Below, one piece after another: positions 11,945 to 23,515 of a stretch of 64,000 nucleotides of DNA. The notes beneath the pieces were generated by a model, which saw only the letters and a program-made list of their open reading frames with translations, ran no database searches and was not told the origin of the DNA. The stretch spans positions 62,001 through 126,000 of the forward strand of contig JAYKKM010000142.1 in NCBI GenBank assembly GCA_035772405.1. Reading direction: 5' to 3'. Every line of letters begins with the position of its first letter. The stretch's first letter is position 1. The translations under genes were made by a program, and so were the position numbers. The stretch comes from Chrysogorgia sp. JL179-B06 (Eukaryota; Cnidaria; Anthozoa; Scleralcyonacea; Chrysogorgiidae).

Positions 11945-13670
11945 CTTCCGTATATACTAGATATATGTAAATGCCCATATAAGCATATTATTCTAATTTC
12001 CGGCCCCATAGTCTTCTACGTTACATTTACATATCCAGGACACCCGTGTGGTTCTCTATCTGCAACTATAACTATATCTTCAGATATATCAAGAATGACC
12101 GAACACGAAGAATAACTAACCGAAATGGTCGTAGAGCAGGATGATCGATAGACCATATAATCACGTATAAGCAATTATGGTTTAGGACTCCCTGATAGAT
12201 GCAGATATTACATTCGAAGCATTCTTTTATGCGGTAAGCCTCACAAACAAATCGTTATTCACCTTGAAGTTTTTAAGCATATATATCTGATTCTTCCATC
12301 GCGAACATATTCTTGTATATTATATATAGTGAACTCGTGATCAAGCTCACACGGCAAAGACACCCTAGGCTAGAGGTCGAGTTTCACCTCGATCCTTCAT
12401 TTGCACAAATTAAATATGAGGACCTCAATTTGGGGACCTCAATTGTTACTGTATATCTGCAGACAGTCTTGAAAACATTTTAATATCTTCTCCAAAATTA
12501 CGAATATTCAGATTTTCGGCCAGCTGCGTACACACGCGTCTTTCCTTATTCAAAATTGTTTTGTGTAAAACGAGGCAAAACTGTTTTTTATCCAGACACA
12601 TGATTACTTTAGCATATACCTTGCCATTATTTAGGCCCATCATCTTCCAGAGCTCTTTTCAACACCCACGAGCCTCGTTTTTGTGCTGACCACCATCTTT
12701 TTATACAAATCTATAACTGTGAAGTATGAACGTATTATAAAGCGTGTTAGCGATAGCAATGGTTTGGGCAATAGAAATGAAATTTCAAGACTATTCGTTT
12801 TTGCTTTAAACATCCTCTCCAGTTTATTTGTGCTTTTTATTGGGGCATACTTACTATATAGAGCTAGGAGCTATTTAAGTGCGGGACGGGAAATACAGCT
12901 AAGAAAATATTAGTAAATATAAACTATCTTGAGATCTCAAGAACTGAATATAATCTTAGAGTAAATGAGATGCAGATAACTTCACTTGTATTTTATGCTT
13001 CTGGACGACGCCATTTTAGAGTTTGGTTGACAGCTCAAAATCGAAGAAAAGCGGTATTTTTTTTCATTTTGACGTCATTGACTCGTATCGAGTGCTTGTC
13101 TTTTGTTCCTTGCACTCAATGACGACAAAATTGAAAATAAACCCCGCTGTACATCGAGTCTGAGCCGTCGAGCAAACTACAAAATGGCGGCATCCAACAG
13201 CATAAAATACGAGAATAAAAACGTTATTTCTCGAGTACGAGAGCAGATACTGTAAAACTATTAACATTTCTAAACTTTACACTTAAAGGCCTATTATTTA
13301 AAATTGATTTGTTTTTGGGAACATTCATTCCCCTTTGATTATTTTTGAGTCTTTACATGGGAACGACGTTGAGATTTGCGGATCCCGATAAAGATTTTTG
13401 GGACCAGTCATCTGTAAATCAAGCTTGAAATATTGTTTTTTGGCGTTGCTTCATGTTCTTGACTTTATTTTTTAATTATTGTCAATACAAGTTGAAGCAT
13501 CTGAATGACCTAAAATATTTTTTATGTGTATCATGAACTTAAACTAACGGCCACTTTTGCTTAAGTACCTATATTGTGCCAATATATTTTATATATTACA
13601 ATCATTGGTGTGACTTTGTGATAAAACTTGCTTAATATTATCCTCAACTAAAATTTCATCTTGATGTCTC

Positions 13671-14018
13671 TTTCTCCTGCTAAAGTTGGTTTACTATTCA
13701 CAGGAAGTGACGTCAACCCAGGGACAAGCAAACAGTTTGCACAGTGATTCGACAGCGAAATACGAAAAGAATTTGCTCTGAACTTTAAATAAACCTGTTT
13801 AGAAAAAATTCACTCAATTTCCAATTCCTTTTACTGTTGCATCAATTCGCGACGGCGAAATACGAAAAGAATTTGCTCTGAACTTTAAATAAACCTGTTT
13901 AGAAAAAATTCACTCAATTTCCAATTCCTTTTACTGTTGCATCAATTCGCGACGTTTTTGCGTGTCCCTGGGTTGACGTCACTTCCTGTGAATAGTAAAC
14001 CAACTTTAGCAGGAGAAA
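13671..14018. repeat. MITE with 55-bp TIRs and internal 100-bp tandem duplication
   Basis: The arms (13671-13725 and 13963-14018) are inverted copies beginning TTTCTCCTGCTAAAGTTGG. The interior is a 100-bp unit present twice in tandem (13755-13854 and 13855-13954), essentially identical. A diverged relative with the same TIR core (ATTCACAGGAAATGACGTCA) lies at 53,336-53,590. Confidence 0.9.
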
Positions 14019-14877
14019 ACACTGGGGAAACGAAGCCTCTTCCATACTATGTAAATAATATGTAATTACTTTGGAAATAGACTGTAATTCCAATTTACAT
14101 ACTAATTGTAGTTTGACATACTATGTAAATTGCATGCTTTCTTTGTAAAAATTTTGTAAACTGTTTGTAAATTCACAAGGTTTCTCCTAAAACTGTTTGT
14201 CGATAGTTTGTATCTAGTTTGTAAATTATATACTGGGATTTGTTTGTAAAGAGTTTGTAAATTGCTGGGAAGTTGTTTGTAAAGAGTTTGTAAATTACTG
14301 GGAAGTTGTTTGTGAAATACGTTGCACGTATTTCAAGTTTAACGTCCTTGAAAACCCTGCCGGCAGATTACAAACGTATTTGAATTCCTGACATAATCGA
14401 AAATTAAACCCGATTTTACATATTTTTTTATTTTTTTATCATGGCAACGACAATATTTCACCAAATTTTTACAAACTATTTACAAATAAGTTGCCAGTAA
14501 TTTACAAACTATTAACAAATAAGTTGCCATATTTTACAAACTATTAACAAATAAGTTGCACGTATTTTACAAACTATTTACAAATAAGTTGCCAGTAATT
14601 TACAAAATATTTACAAACAAATTGGCAGTAATTTACAAACTATTTACAAACAAATCCCAGTAATTTACAAACTAGATACAAACTATTGACAAACAGTTTA
14701 ACAAGTATTAGGAGAAATGTTGTGAATTTACAAACAGTTTACAAAATTTTTACAAATTAGGCATGCAATTTACATAGTATGTCAAACTACAATTAGTATA
14801 TAAATTGGATTTACAGTCTATTTCCAAAGAAATTACATATTATTTACATAGTATGGAAGAGGCTTCGTTTTTCCAGT
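14019..14877. repeat. foldback element with TTACAAACTATTTACAAATA arms
   Basis: Ends CACTGGGGAAACGAAGCCTC and GAGGCTTCGTTTTTCCAGTG are inverted. Each arm of about 400 bp is built of degenerate roughly 32-bp units (TTTACAAACTATTTACAAAT, GTTGCCAGTAA) in tandem, and the right arm mirrors the left. No coding capacity. Confidence 0.85.
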
Positions 14878-15042
14878 GAAAAGACATCAAGATAAAACTT
14901 TAGTTGATTAAGCAATTTCTACCAGAAAGTGCCAAAGATTATAAATATATAAAAAAAGCCCAAAGATAAGTAAGATTGGGACTTTAACACCAAGCTTGCA
15001 GACCATTATTTAAACTAAAATATTTTAATACTCATCATTTAG

Positions 15043-15087
15043 GTTTTCAATATGCCTGAAGATGAAAATTTTAGCAATTCTTACAAG
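15043..15087 (+). CDS. lipoxygenase 45-nt microexon
   Basis: Fifteen codons (VFNMPEDENFSNSYK) flanked by TTTAG and a GTATTG donor, phase 0 on both sides. It fits between the PLAT linker and the next exon, where LOXs have an xLPxDxxFxxxK segment leading into the first catalytic-domain helix. The match is short; support comes from phase, position and family pattern together. Confidence 0.65.
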
Positions 15088-15299
15088 GTATTGTGCGACA
15101 TAAATTATATTAACTATTCTAGGCCGAGTATTTATCGGACCATTAATATTTTTACACCCTCTGGGTAAAAGGAGCTTTTTCATTTAGTTCTGAACCAACA
15201 CAGACGTAAAATTACATTAAATGATATAAGGGTACGTTTTAGGAGATTCATGGCTATTGCACGCCGCATTTTACTGCTATGTACCTCAAATTTCCAGTC

Positions 15300-16060
15300 A
15301 ACAAAGCCAAATAATTGTTTTGTAACTAGTTACAGTTACAGTTACATTAGGATAAATGTAACTAGTTACAAGTAAAAGTTAGAAGACAAAAAGTAACTCG
15401 TTACGGTTACAAAGTTACTTTCATAAATGTTTAACTAGTTACAAAGTTATATTCCTTGGTTTCAGTTACTGGTATTGAAACTGGGAACGAAGTTGGCACT
15501 GGACACTGGTTAATTACATGTACTATACACTGACCAAATCAATACAAGTCGTAACTTAAAGGAAGCTGTAAAGCCATGAAAAGTAAAAGTAAATGCCTGG
15601 ACATGTTTTTGAGGCAAATTTGATAACGAAGTCAGGCAAGCCGAGCACTCCATCACTTTCGGTAAACGAAGTAATCAAGTTGGCATGTTAGTGATTTAAA
15701 ATAGAGCATATATTTCCCAAATACGGCCATGGATGTATAACGATACCAACTGCGGGCTATAGCTCTATAGGGTCAGTGCATCGACTAAGGAAGAGGACAA
15801 CTGCACGCATATATATTGACCAGAATGCATTGCAGAAACGCCAAACGAAGATAAGATCCTGGGTACAAATTTGAGCGACGTCCTGCTTTTATATTATAAA
15901 GTGAACAATAGTCTAAACTAATAAAACTATAAACAAGCAAAAAGTAATGGCGCCGTCAGCGGCAAATGTAACTAGTTATCATTAATTTTATTTTTAAATT
16001 TTGTAACTAGTTACACAATACAGTTACCTTATCCAAAAAAGTAACTAGTTACCGTAACTA
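15300..16060. repeat. dispersed element with GTAACTAGTTAC-rich ends
   Basis: Both ends are rich in GTAACTAGTTACAGTTAC-type sequence in inverted arrangement. The interior (TTTCAGTTACTGGTATTGAA ... AAGTTGGCACTGGA) reappears at 51,600-52,960, so this is a mobile family with two copies here. No protein was recognised. Confidence 0.7.
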
Positions 16061-16277
16061 CAGGGTGTCCCCAAAAAAAGGCTACCTTTTCAAATTCAAA
16101 TTAGCATGTTAATTCAAGCAACCTATTGTAGTTCTTTGAAATTCATTATCGCTTTTGAACTACGAATGCGTAAAAACACACAGTTTTATACACATGGGAT
16201 ATTAAACACAATAGGTTCTTTGAATTAACACGCTCATTTGAATTTGAAAAGGTAGCCTTTTTTTTTGGGACACTCTG
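16061..16277. repeat. mariner-type MITE, TA target duplication
   Basis: CAGGGTGTCCCCAAAAAAAG at the left end and its inverted near-copy (TTTTTTTTTGGGACACTCTG) at the right, each bordered by TA. The inverted ends continue for about 45 bp (GGCTACCTTTTCAAATTCAA). Length 217 bp, no transposase. Confidence 0.85.
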
Positions 16278-16441
16278 TATAGTCTTTGATTTCAAAATTG
16301 TAAATTCGTCCGAATTCAATGCGACGGTTATGCAACGTTTGAAACGGACCTTATTTCGCTTTTAAAAAAATTGACAGGATCTTTGTTTATTTATCATGAA
16401 CGATAATGGATTTGTTTATTGTCTTTGTTTTTATTTTCCAG

Positions 16442-16573
16442 TGGGACATTCTATCAATTCGGACTTCGTTGATTCTTAGATGGAAATTAAAAAGGCTTTT
16501 TACTAGCAGCTGGAAGACAATGAATGATATTGATAATATTTACAGTGGCTGTTTTTCCTTCCCAAAGCCTTAT
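16442..16573 (+). CDS. lipoxygenase exon
   Basis: Forty-four codons, phase 0 on both ends, acceptor TTTTCCAG, donor GTAAGT. It encodes KLKRLFTSSWKTMNDIDNIY, which fits the family pattern of an F-x-SSW helix plus a D-rich turn in the N-terminal part of the catalytic domain. Confidence 0.85.
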
Positions 16574-18008
16574 GTAAGTTCATGGTTTTACAAAAATTGC
16601 CCTTGCAAGAGCCTTAATTGAAAGATCTTTGAATTAGGTTTTTAATGTCTTGTAAACGAAAATGGCCCTAGGAACGGGCCGGTTATCTTTAATATCAAAA
16701 TTTCTAGGTTTTTTTATATGATAATTCATGTGAGAAATATGCAAAGCTCTGTAGACTTTGTCATGTAAAGTATTTATCCTAAAAGCAACTAATTTATAAT
16801 ACATCCATGATTATCTGATATAAAATCATATATGAACAAGTATATACCGAATGCAGTTCTTGATGATTAACCAAAGCCCTTATATTTCTAATTCGCGATA
16901 AAACATCTGGATTTAGATGAATGAATTAAAACATCTGGATTTAGATTAATGAATTATAATCTAGCTGGATTTAGATTAATGAATTAAAACATCTGGATTT
17001 AGATGAATGAATTATAACTCTTGCTAAATAAATTGAATTCTAAAACATTTGGATTTAAATAAATGGATTATACTCTAGCTGAATTAATTGAATTCTAAAA
17101 CATTTGGATTTAAATAAATGGATTATACTCTATAGCTGAATTGAATTTTAGAACTGATCAATAAGATTATAGAATCGACCAGCCGATCAACAGCAATAGG
17201 TTATGTAATGTAGCTAAAACACTGGACTTGCTCCAAGTCTGCCTCTTGATTGTTTCGAGATGGGTTTGTTCCGAGACGTGGTTCGGTTAAAGCGAATTTA
17301 GTGGTTTGGGTTTGTTTACACCGGTTTATTTACTAAAACACATAAAGGAATTTATAGGAAACCCTAAAAGACTAGCCATTTTTATTATCAGTTTTAAACG
17401 ATTGTTCATTAAAATATACGCTCCTAAAAATCATATAGCACAAAACGAATAGGTCCGAATATTTAATGTATTGATCTAGCAACGCCAATGCACGCCCAAA
17501 ATATAACTTCAATACATTTAGAAGAAAGAAAAAGTACCACTCTAGTCTTTTACACTCGTGGCGAATAAAAGTATTTGATAATTCAAAGAAGGATTTCCTA
17601 TTATGACTATAGCGAATTTTTATCAGTTTCAAAAGATTGTTTAAGTAAAGTATACACTCCTAAAGATATATACATCATAGCACAACATAATAATAGTTTA
17701 TCAAAAATTACAAATTGACGAGTGTCAATGAGTACGTTAACAAATGACCACACATTACGTGACCACACATTACATGCAGTCTGACGTTTTGGTTGTTGGT
17801 GAACTTTCATTTGTGCACAAATGAGGTGCGCGCGCACATAATTTTTAACGATGTTTCAGTGAATTTTTCTAAGCGTTTTTCAATTTTTATTTTAAGAATT
17901 GCCATCGTTTCCCTTTCCCACGGCCCTGTATATGTTTTCTGACACTAAATCCAGAAAACGAAAATACAGACGCAATCTCAGGAAGATACTTTTTATTTTT
18001 AACTAAAG
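16574..18008. other. LOX intron 3: tandem repeats, no gene
   Basis: 16,895-17,140 is a tandem array of about 30-50-bp units (AACATCTGGATTTAGATGAA type). Imperfect repeats near 17,360-17,460 and 17,600-17,690 share AAACGATTGTT...AAGTATACACTCCTAAA. No coding signal seen. Confidence 0.55.
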
Positions 18009-18106
18009 GGAAAAGACATGTGGAGGTTGGACAACAATTTTGGACGTCAGCGAGTGCAAGGTTGCAATCCTGTTTCCATATGTCGCTGTGATGAAATTCC
18101 AGAGAA
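18009..18106 (+). CDS. lipoxygenase exon
   Basis: Encodes GKDMWRLDNNFGRQRVQGCN then PVSICRCDEIPE, ending in phase 2 at donor GTAAGT (18107). It matches the hallmark W-x-x-D-x-x-FG-x-Q-x-x-x-G-x-NP motif of animal LOXs. The acceptor is AACTAAAG. A minus-strand open frame across this exon is only its shadow. Confidence 0.9.
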
Positions 18107-18344
18107 GTAAGTTGACAATAGGAACTATGACATTTACAGACGTACAGGACCAATATTTTGCTTCAAACTATGAACAATGGTGTGGTTGAATAAATGAACT
18201 ACTTATTTAACGAGGGTAAAGACTAGACAGTTTGAGAACTGAAAAACCTCAATACTGTTACAACTTGTTATTAAAATAAGGTTCATCAACAGCGAATACG
18301 CTTCCCGCTGAAGCACGGCAGAGCCGTTCCTGCATATTAAATCA

Positions 18345-18473
18345 GTTAGGCCCGTTTCAAACGTTGAACTTTTTATGTGTCAAATCTAATGGAAATAAGC
18401 TTGAACAAACAAAGGGTTTTGCTCATTTACATTAGATTCGGTACATGAAAAGTTCGACGTTTGAAACGGGCCT
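18345..18473. repeat. foldback MITE (GGCCCGTTTCAAACGTTGAA family)
   Basis: Left AGGCCCGTTTCAAACGTTGA and right inverted AGTTCGACGTTTGAAACGGG. A related copy is at 60,627-60,758 and a partial one at 44,355-44,385 (AAAAGTTCGACGTTTGACCC). Confidence 0.8.
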
Positions 18474-18528
18474 TATATTTAATAATTAACAATTTCATAG
18501 TATAGTTATTTTTATAACATTGATTTAG

Positions 18529-18661
18529 TTTTGGGGTAACTGCAGAAATGATGGAGCCGTTTCTAGAAGGGAAGACACTTGAAGAAGCTATGGATGAGAA
18601 TCAAATCTACATAGTTGATCACTCATTTATGAAAGGACTTCAATGTACTAATAATAGAAAG
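18529..18661 (+). CDS. lipoxygenase exon
   Basis: One base completes the split codon, then [38 protein letters not shown] and CTNNRK, ending in phase 0. It matches the LOX block before and through the conserved IYIVD strand. A nearer AG at 18544-18545 would break the frame; the TTTAG at 18524-18528 keeps it and adds the conserved VTAEM residues, so it was chosen. Confidence 0.9.
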
Positions 18662-19692
18662 GTGGGTAATTAATATAATACTTTGTAAAATCATTAATAA
18701 TTCATGAAGAAAATTCAAAAGAAATTAATATTTAATCAACATCTTTAACCCAGGATAAATCATTGATTAATAAAACATCAATGTTTTATCAAAGTTAACT
18801 TGCTCAAATTGAGCTTTTTCGGAGTTAAAATAATTTGTTTGTACCGTTTCTACAACTTTCAAACAAAGTATATGTATTATATAATATTCTATTCATTTTA
18901 CAAGTTCGTTAAAACATTCGCGGTCGATGTTTATGGCAGTTACAACGGCTCGCCATTGAACTACCCATAAACATCGGCCGCTCATGTTTTAACTACATAT
19001 AAAGACCGAGAACAAGGACTGTAAATGGAAATTATTTGCCTGAGCCGAAACCCAATCCATTATTTGAGAGAATGGATTGCACCGAACCCACAGAGCGAGG
19101 CGCAGTCCATTCTCTCAAATAATGGATTAGGTCGAGGCTTTTAGACTACTTAAAACCCAACTTTCATAAATTAATTTTGAAATTAATTCATGCACGATTG
19201 CACATATCGAGTGCTTAGCAATGCGTAACAAATAATGGATATATTGACTGAGTAAAAGTATTCACGTGAAGTTGTTGAGTGCAAGTTTGTAAAAAATAAC
19301 GGAATCCAGTGAAGGCGATGAAGAATTATCTATAACTCAGTCGAGATGCAGTATAGTAGAGATGTGGAAAGTGACACTGATGGTATTTTGCGTGGATCGC
19401 AAGTAAAAGAAATACATTGGAATTGAATTAAAAATATTTTTGTGCGTTAATCTAATGGGTGACGTATAAATTAAATATACATTGCTGTATATTGAAAAAT
19501 AATGGACAGCGTCCATTATTAGACAAATAATGGACGGTTGTGCAAAATAATGGAGAGCTACAACAAAATGGCACACTACAGCTGGGTTTTAACAAATACA
19601 TATTCGTTATACGTTTGCTTGATTTAAAGCGTATAGCCCCTTGCAGCATATAGGCAGGTAGGGCCATATTGTAGGATAACGGACCTCTCAAG
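18662..19692. other. LOX intron 5: small inverted repeats
   Basis: Inverted pairs: TTCGCGGTCGATGTTTATGG with CCATAAACATCGGCCGC (18,915-18,985), and CATTATTTGAGAGAATGGAT with its mirror (19,060-19,130). GTCCATTATTAGACAAATAATGGAC sits near 19,510. No gene was recognised. Confidence 0.55.
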
Positions 19693-20420
19693 CAGTGGCG
19701 TTGCTAGGATCAAAATTTGGGGGGAGCAACGGAGAATTTGGGGGTGCAGTTAGATTAAAATTATCAAGTATTATATGGTGTAGATCGTGGCTTTAGCCGC
19801 GACCTATGTAGGGGGTATGGGGGCATCCCCCCAGAAAATTTTGAATTTTTGAAGCCCTGTGAGGGCATTTCCCATGATTGCTGAGACGAATTTTCCCGAA
19901 AAAAATTACCTGCACTGGCCGGTTGAAAAAATATTTAAATAAAATTGATTACAATTAAGATTAATTCGTATATAGCTGGAGTCCTTAATTGACCAACCTG
20001 TTAAAGTCTGACAACAAGATATATAAATAACCAACCATGGATCACAATATTTGCATTCAAGGTAGTTCATGTATGGCTAAAGCTGGTTACTTCATGTAAG
20101 CCTGTCCCCAACACAACTATAATCCCAACCAAAATGTTGTCCAAACCATTTTGTGATCCTAACATGAAGTGATAGCCCGTTTAGCCGACCCTGGTCAAAA
20201 GGACCGAAGGCTCTCGGAAGCATAATTCTGCGGCGAGCAGGCTAGTGAGTGTGTTACAGCATGATTACTGTGAACACTGATTCCACTGGTAAGCCTATCA
20301 GCATCACGATTAGCAACAGATCTTACTTGAATTTAACATCAGACATTCAGGGGACTGGGGGGGATGTGTAGATGGGGGGATGTGTAGATGGGGGCCCAGG
20401 CCCCCCTAGCTACGCCACTG
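19693..20420. repeat. hAT-like non-autonomous transposon
   Basis: Termini CAGTGGCGTTGCTAGG and CCTAGCTACGCCACTG are inverted with one mismatch. Flanks CTCTCAAG (19685-19692) and CTCTCAAC (20421-20428) make an 8-bp duplication with one change. Both features fit hAT elements. There is no transposase; 728 bp. Confidence 0.85.
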
Positions 20421-21182
20421 CTCTCAACAACCATTTGATTGTATTGAAAATGTAGCCAGGTTAGTGTCTGACCTGGTTATATCTATGTTATGAAATTTTG
20501 ACGTTATGATAGCGATTGAATCTTTTACACGCGTTTTTTATTCATTTCGAAAAAATTCTGAATGCAGTTTATATACAACTATTAATTCTGAATTCCAGAA
20601 AACATTTATTGTAACTACGGTACTATCTCTCTCTGTCAATAACTCTAAGAGATATATGCTATGATTTGTACTATAGAACTCAGGATTGACCGAAGCTCTC
20701 CAGTGGCGTAACGGAGCCAATGGGAGCCACTTGAAAAATATCAAAATTTCATTTTCAACTGGACATTCACAATTCACAAGAAATCAATCTTCTATCATAT
20801 ATTTAATGAAATATAATCAAAAGGAAAATAGAAAATCCGCCAACATGGCAACATCAACTAGAGTACTATAATACGTACAGTATAATAATTGTTATAGTCA
20901 TAAGTATATACAGACATTTATTTCGCAATTTTGACCCACACAGTCACAAAACAAACGTCCGTCGTGTGGCTCTGAAGTATACCTTGGTAAAGACCGCTGC
21001 CAGAGATCGGACCGCAAAATATCAATGACAATAACCAAATCAAGCTAGATTTCAGAAACTTCACTTTCTTTATTATAATAATTAATAATTTTGAAACTGG
21101 TCAGATCACACAACGAAACCTTGTTACACCACTGAAGCTCCCTTTTAAAATCAGTACTATTGTACTATTTTTACTTTATCAG

Positions 21183-21281
21183 GTCACTGCACCTTTCGCT
21201 CTCTTTAATGTAAGTTCTCACGGAGAGTTGATGCCTATCGCCATCCAACTTTTCCCAAACACATCAAAGAAACAACATCCG
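21183..21281 (+). CDS. lipoxygenase exon (last before the Maverick)
   Basis: Thirty-three codons, phase 0 on both sides (VTAPFALFNVSSHGELMPIA then IQLFPNTSKKQHP). It matches the LOX block AP-x-x-LF...G-x-LMPIAIQL. Acceptor TTTATCAG, donor GTAAGT. The following intron is 26,988 bp and contains the whole virus-like element. Confidence 0.95.
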
Positions 21282-21392
21282 GTAAGTAGTTATACGATTG
21301 TAAAAGGTGTAAAGGGACACGCCAGGGGGGATTGGAACTTTTTTGGGCAACGTTTAGGGAAAATAAAGCAAATTCGTATTAACTTAAGCCCA

Positions 21393-21759
21393 TGTACAGT
21401 CTGAATATACACCTGTAATTCAGTCTGTGAAAACTCGCACGGTAGCTTGTCGATCCCCTGTTGAGCTACTCAAATCTGAGAAGTAGATTTTGATTGTCCA
21501 AATCACAACCCTTGTCTTATTCCAGTTGCAATTGGTCATCTGGGAATTCTTGTGAGATCAAATAATCCAATCAAATAAACAATTATGAATCATATGAGTA
21601 TTAAACCACATACGAGTATTAAACCACATACGAGTATTAAACCACATATGAGTATTAAAATTATGCTACTTCTCAGATCTGAGAAGCTCAGCTGGGTGTC
21701 GACAAGCTATCGTGCTAATTTTCACAGACTGAATTACAGGTGTATATTCAGGCTGTACA
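21393..21759. repeat. foldback element with internal 18-bp tandem repeat
   Basis: GTACAGTCTGAATATACACC (21393) is mirrored by GGTGTATATTCAGGCTGTAC (21738). The arms continue through CTGTAATTCAGTCTGTGAAA and GCTTGTCGA. The middle holds four tandem copies of an 18-bp ATGAGTATTAAACCACAT-type unit (21,594-21,660). Confidence 0.8.
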
Positions 21760-22316
21760 CAGGCTATATTAACTTGGCAAAAAGTTGGCAAACCTTAATA
21801 ATTTGGTTATTATAGGGTTTTGGTAATAAGTCAGCCTAAATTTCGTTAAAGAACGTTTTGCCATTATTTCGTCCATCTGAAGTTATTGTTTTTGTCTGGC
21901 ATAGTTGAACAAATTTAAACAGTGGCTTCTCATTGTCTTTATCAGTTCCCTTGAGTTTTTTATCTACCCCCGGCTTGCTTATATATGTGATTGGCTAATT
22001 TTTGTCACATTATTTTGCGACTTTTACGTTTCACTCAGTGACAAAGCGCCTTACGTTACACCTCCTCTATTTCGGACGAGTACACCAACTGTTTCGAGTT
22101 ATATTTCAACGTACACTGCCTTACGCAGCACAACACGTTTATACCACATGTGATAAATCTGTGTAAGCTCTTTTTTGGTGATGTCATATCATGACGTTTT
22201 AGGACGTCATCGAGAAATAAATAATCCTATAATTTTTTAAAGTTATGCAACATTAGTTTAAGGGGTACTACAGTCAAAATGCAAATGAAGTTAATATGGA
22301 AGATATCACTGACCTT

Positions 22317-22399
22317 GGTTTATTCCCAAAGTTTCAGCATGACATGGCTAGTTGAAGTTGAAAATTTGAGGATTTTAACGCGATATTTGGCAGTGGAGT
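22317..22399. repeat. left part of a repeat split by the Maverick
   Basis: GGTTTATTCCCAAAGTTTCA and ATGGCTAGTTGAAGTT here occur in inverted orientation at 40,679-40,799, directly beyond the Maverick. The element seems to have landed inside an older inverted-repeat element. Confidence 0.65.
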
Positions 22400-22405
22400 T
22401 GTATT
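22400..22405. repeat. left 6-bp target-site duplication (TGTATT)
   Basis: TGTATT abuts the left terminus and is repeated exactly at 40494-40499. Six-base duplications are diagnostic of Maverick/Polinton integrases. Confidence 0.95.
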
Positions 22406-23515
22406 AGTAGTATAGTGAGTAGGGCTGCGGGCCCAGCGACGTCAAACGTGAATATAAACACCAAAACATCACCAAATTTGTGTCGAGCCACAATTCGGCA
22501 ATGTTTTGGTACTCACGTTTTATAATCGACGTTGGTGAGCTCACAGCGTCAGTCTCTGTGCTATTATGGTGATCGTTAGTCAATCTAAACACCCCTCCCA
22601 CGTTTTCTACTAAGTTGATGCCAAATATTAGAAAAATCACGACTTTCACTAAACTTTACGCTACTTTAGCCATTTTTTAGGTGCGTTTCAACATTTTCAC
22701 AAATTTGTCGAATCGCATTTAAAAAAATAGTCGTTTCAACATTTTCACAAATTTGTCAAACCATATTTAAAAAAATAGAGAGCGTCGTTTCAAAATTCTC
22801 ACAAATTACATTTAGGAAAAAATAGAAAGTGTCATTTCAACATTTTCGCGTGTTAAAAAAATAAAATGTGGAGCGAGCCCACTTTCACATATTAAAAAAT
22901 AGAGAGTGTCATTTCAACATTTTCACATTTTTTGTCGAATCACATTTAAAAAATAGAAAGTGCCGTCTCAACATTTTCACAAATTTGTCAAACCACATTT
23001 AAAAAAATAGAAAGTGTCGTTTCAACATTTTCACAAATTTGTCAAATCACATTTTCACAAATTTGTCAAATCACATTTAAAAAATAGAAAGTGTCGTTTC
23101 AACATTTTCACAAATTTGTCAAATCACATTTAAAAAATAGTCGTTTAAACGCTTTTACAAATTTATGTATCGTAAAAGTGTCTCACGCGTGATAAAATTG
23201 CCACCTGTTATGCAAATTAGATTATTGCCACCTGTTAATAATAGATTAGTCCGTTTGTTCACTATTTTCAGTGTTTGTCGTCGCACTTCTGAAATGGTGG
23301 TCGTACACGTATTTAGACGTTGTGATTCCTCCCGACAACAAGCCCAAGAAAGGCACGTACGGTGTCACAATCGCGACAATGCTTTCGACGTCTTTCTTTA
23401 ATAGCGGGTCTTTCTGCAACTCATCATTTAGTTCGTCAGGATTTTCAATAGCGTTCAACCCATCTAGTAAGCTAGCGAATTTGCTGATTAACAAGTCGGT
23501 GAGAAAAGCGTTTGC
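22406..23515. repeat. left terminal inverted repeat (1,110 bp)
   Basis: The inverse of 39384-40493. The outermost bases are AGTAGTATAGTGAGTAGGGC. I noticed one substitution between arms (23475 region, GCTAGCG versus GCTAACG). The inner end falls inside the coding sequence of the gene at 23246-23758. Confidence 0.95.
22686..23160. repeat. tandem repeats inside the left TIR
   Basis: About nine degenerate units of 40-55 bp built around TTTCAACATTTTCACAAATT, TGTCAAATCACATTTAAAA and AATAGAAAGTGTCG. They are mirrored at 39,738-40,213 in the right TIR. The position next to the termini would suit protein-binding sites for integrase or replication proteins, but that is inference. Confidence 0.85.

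Larger units (their letters stand above)
13600..14910. repeat. nested foldback (palindromic) element complex
   Basis: Outer arms: TGCTTAATATTATCCTCAAC ...CATCTTGATGTCT (13,629-13,670) is mirrored by AAAGACATCAAGATAAAACT...TTAAGCA (14,880-14,915). Inside lie two further elements side by side: a MITE with 55-bp inverted ends (13,671-14,018) and a foldback with long arms (14,019-14,877). This reads as successive insertions into one palindromic element. Confidence 0.75.
10609..15042. other. LOX intron 1: repeats only
   Basis: Holds the SINE at 11,566-11,754, the MITE at 11,766-11,944, a decayed SINE piece near 12,320-12,400 and the nested foldback complex at 13,600-14,910. I saw no protein family in the open frames near 12,446-12,913 or 13,064-13,267. 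The remaining sequence (10,620-11,550; 12,000-13,600) shows no recognisable content. Confidence 0.5.

Noticed and set aside
12683..12913. 76-codon frame with a hydrophobic segment as a membrane protein gene
   Set aside because: Single short frame in an intron, AT-rich codons, and no splice, conservation or family evidence.
18544..18661. Lipoxygenase exon acceptor at 18545
   Set aside because: It breaks the reading phase with the preceding exon; the acceptor at 18528 keeps it and adds conserved residues.
22404..22649. Open frame at the left end of the Maverick TIR (and its mirror at 40,250-40,534) with a signal-like start
   Set aside because: No ATG at the head (it opens with GTG), it runs across the element boundary into different flanking DNA at each end, and it has no recognised family.
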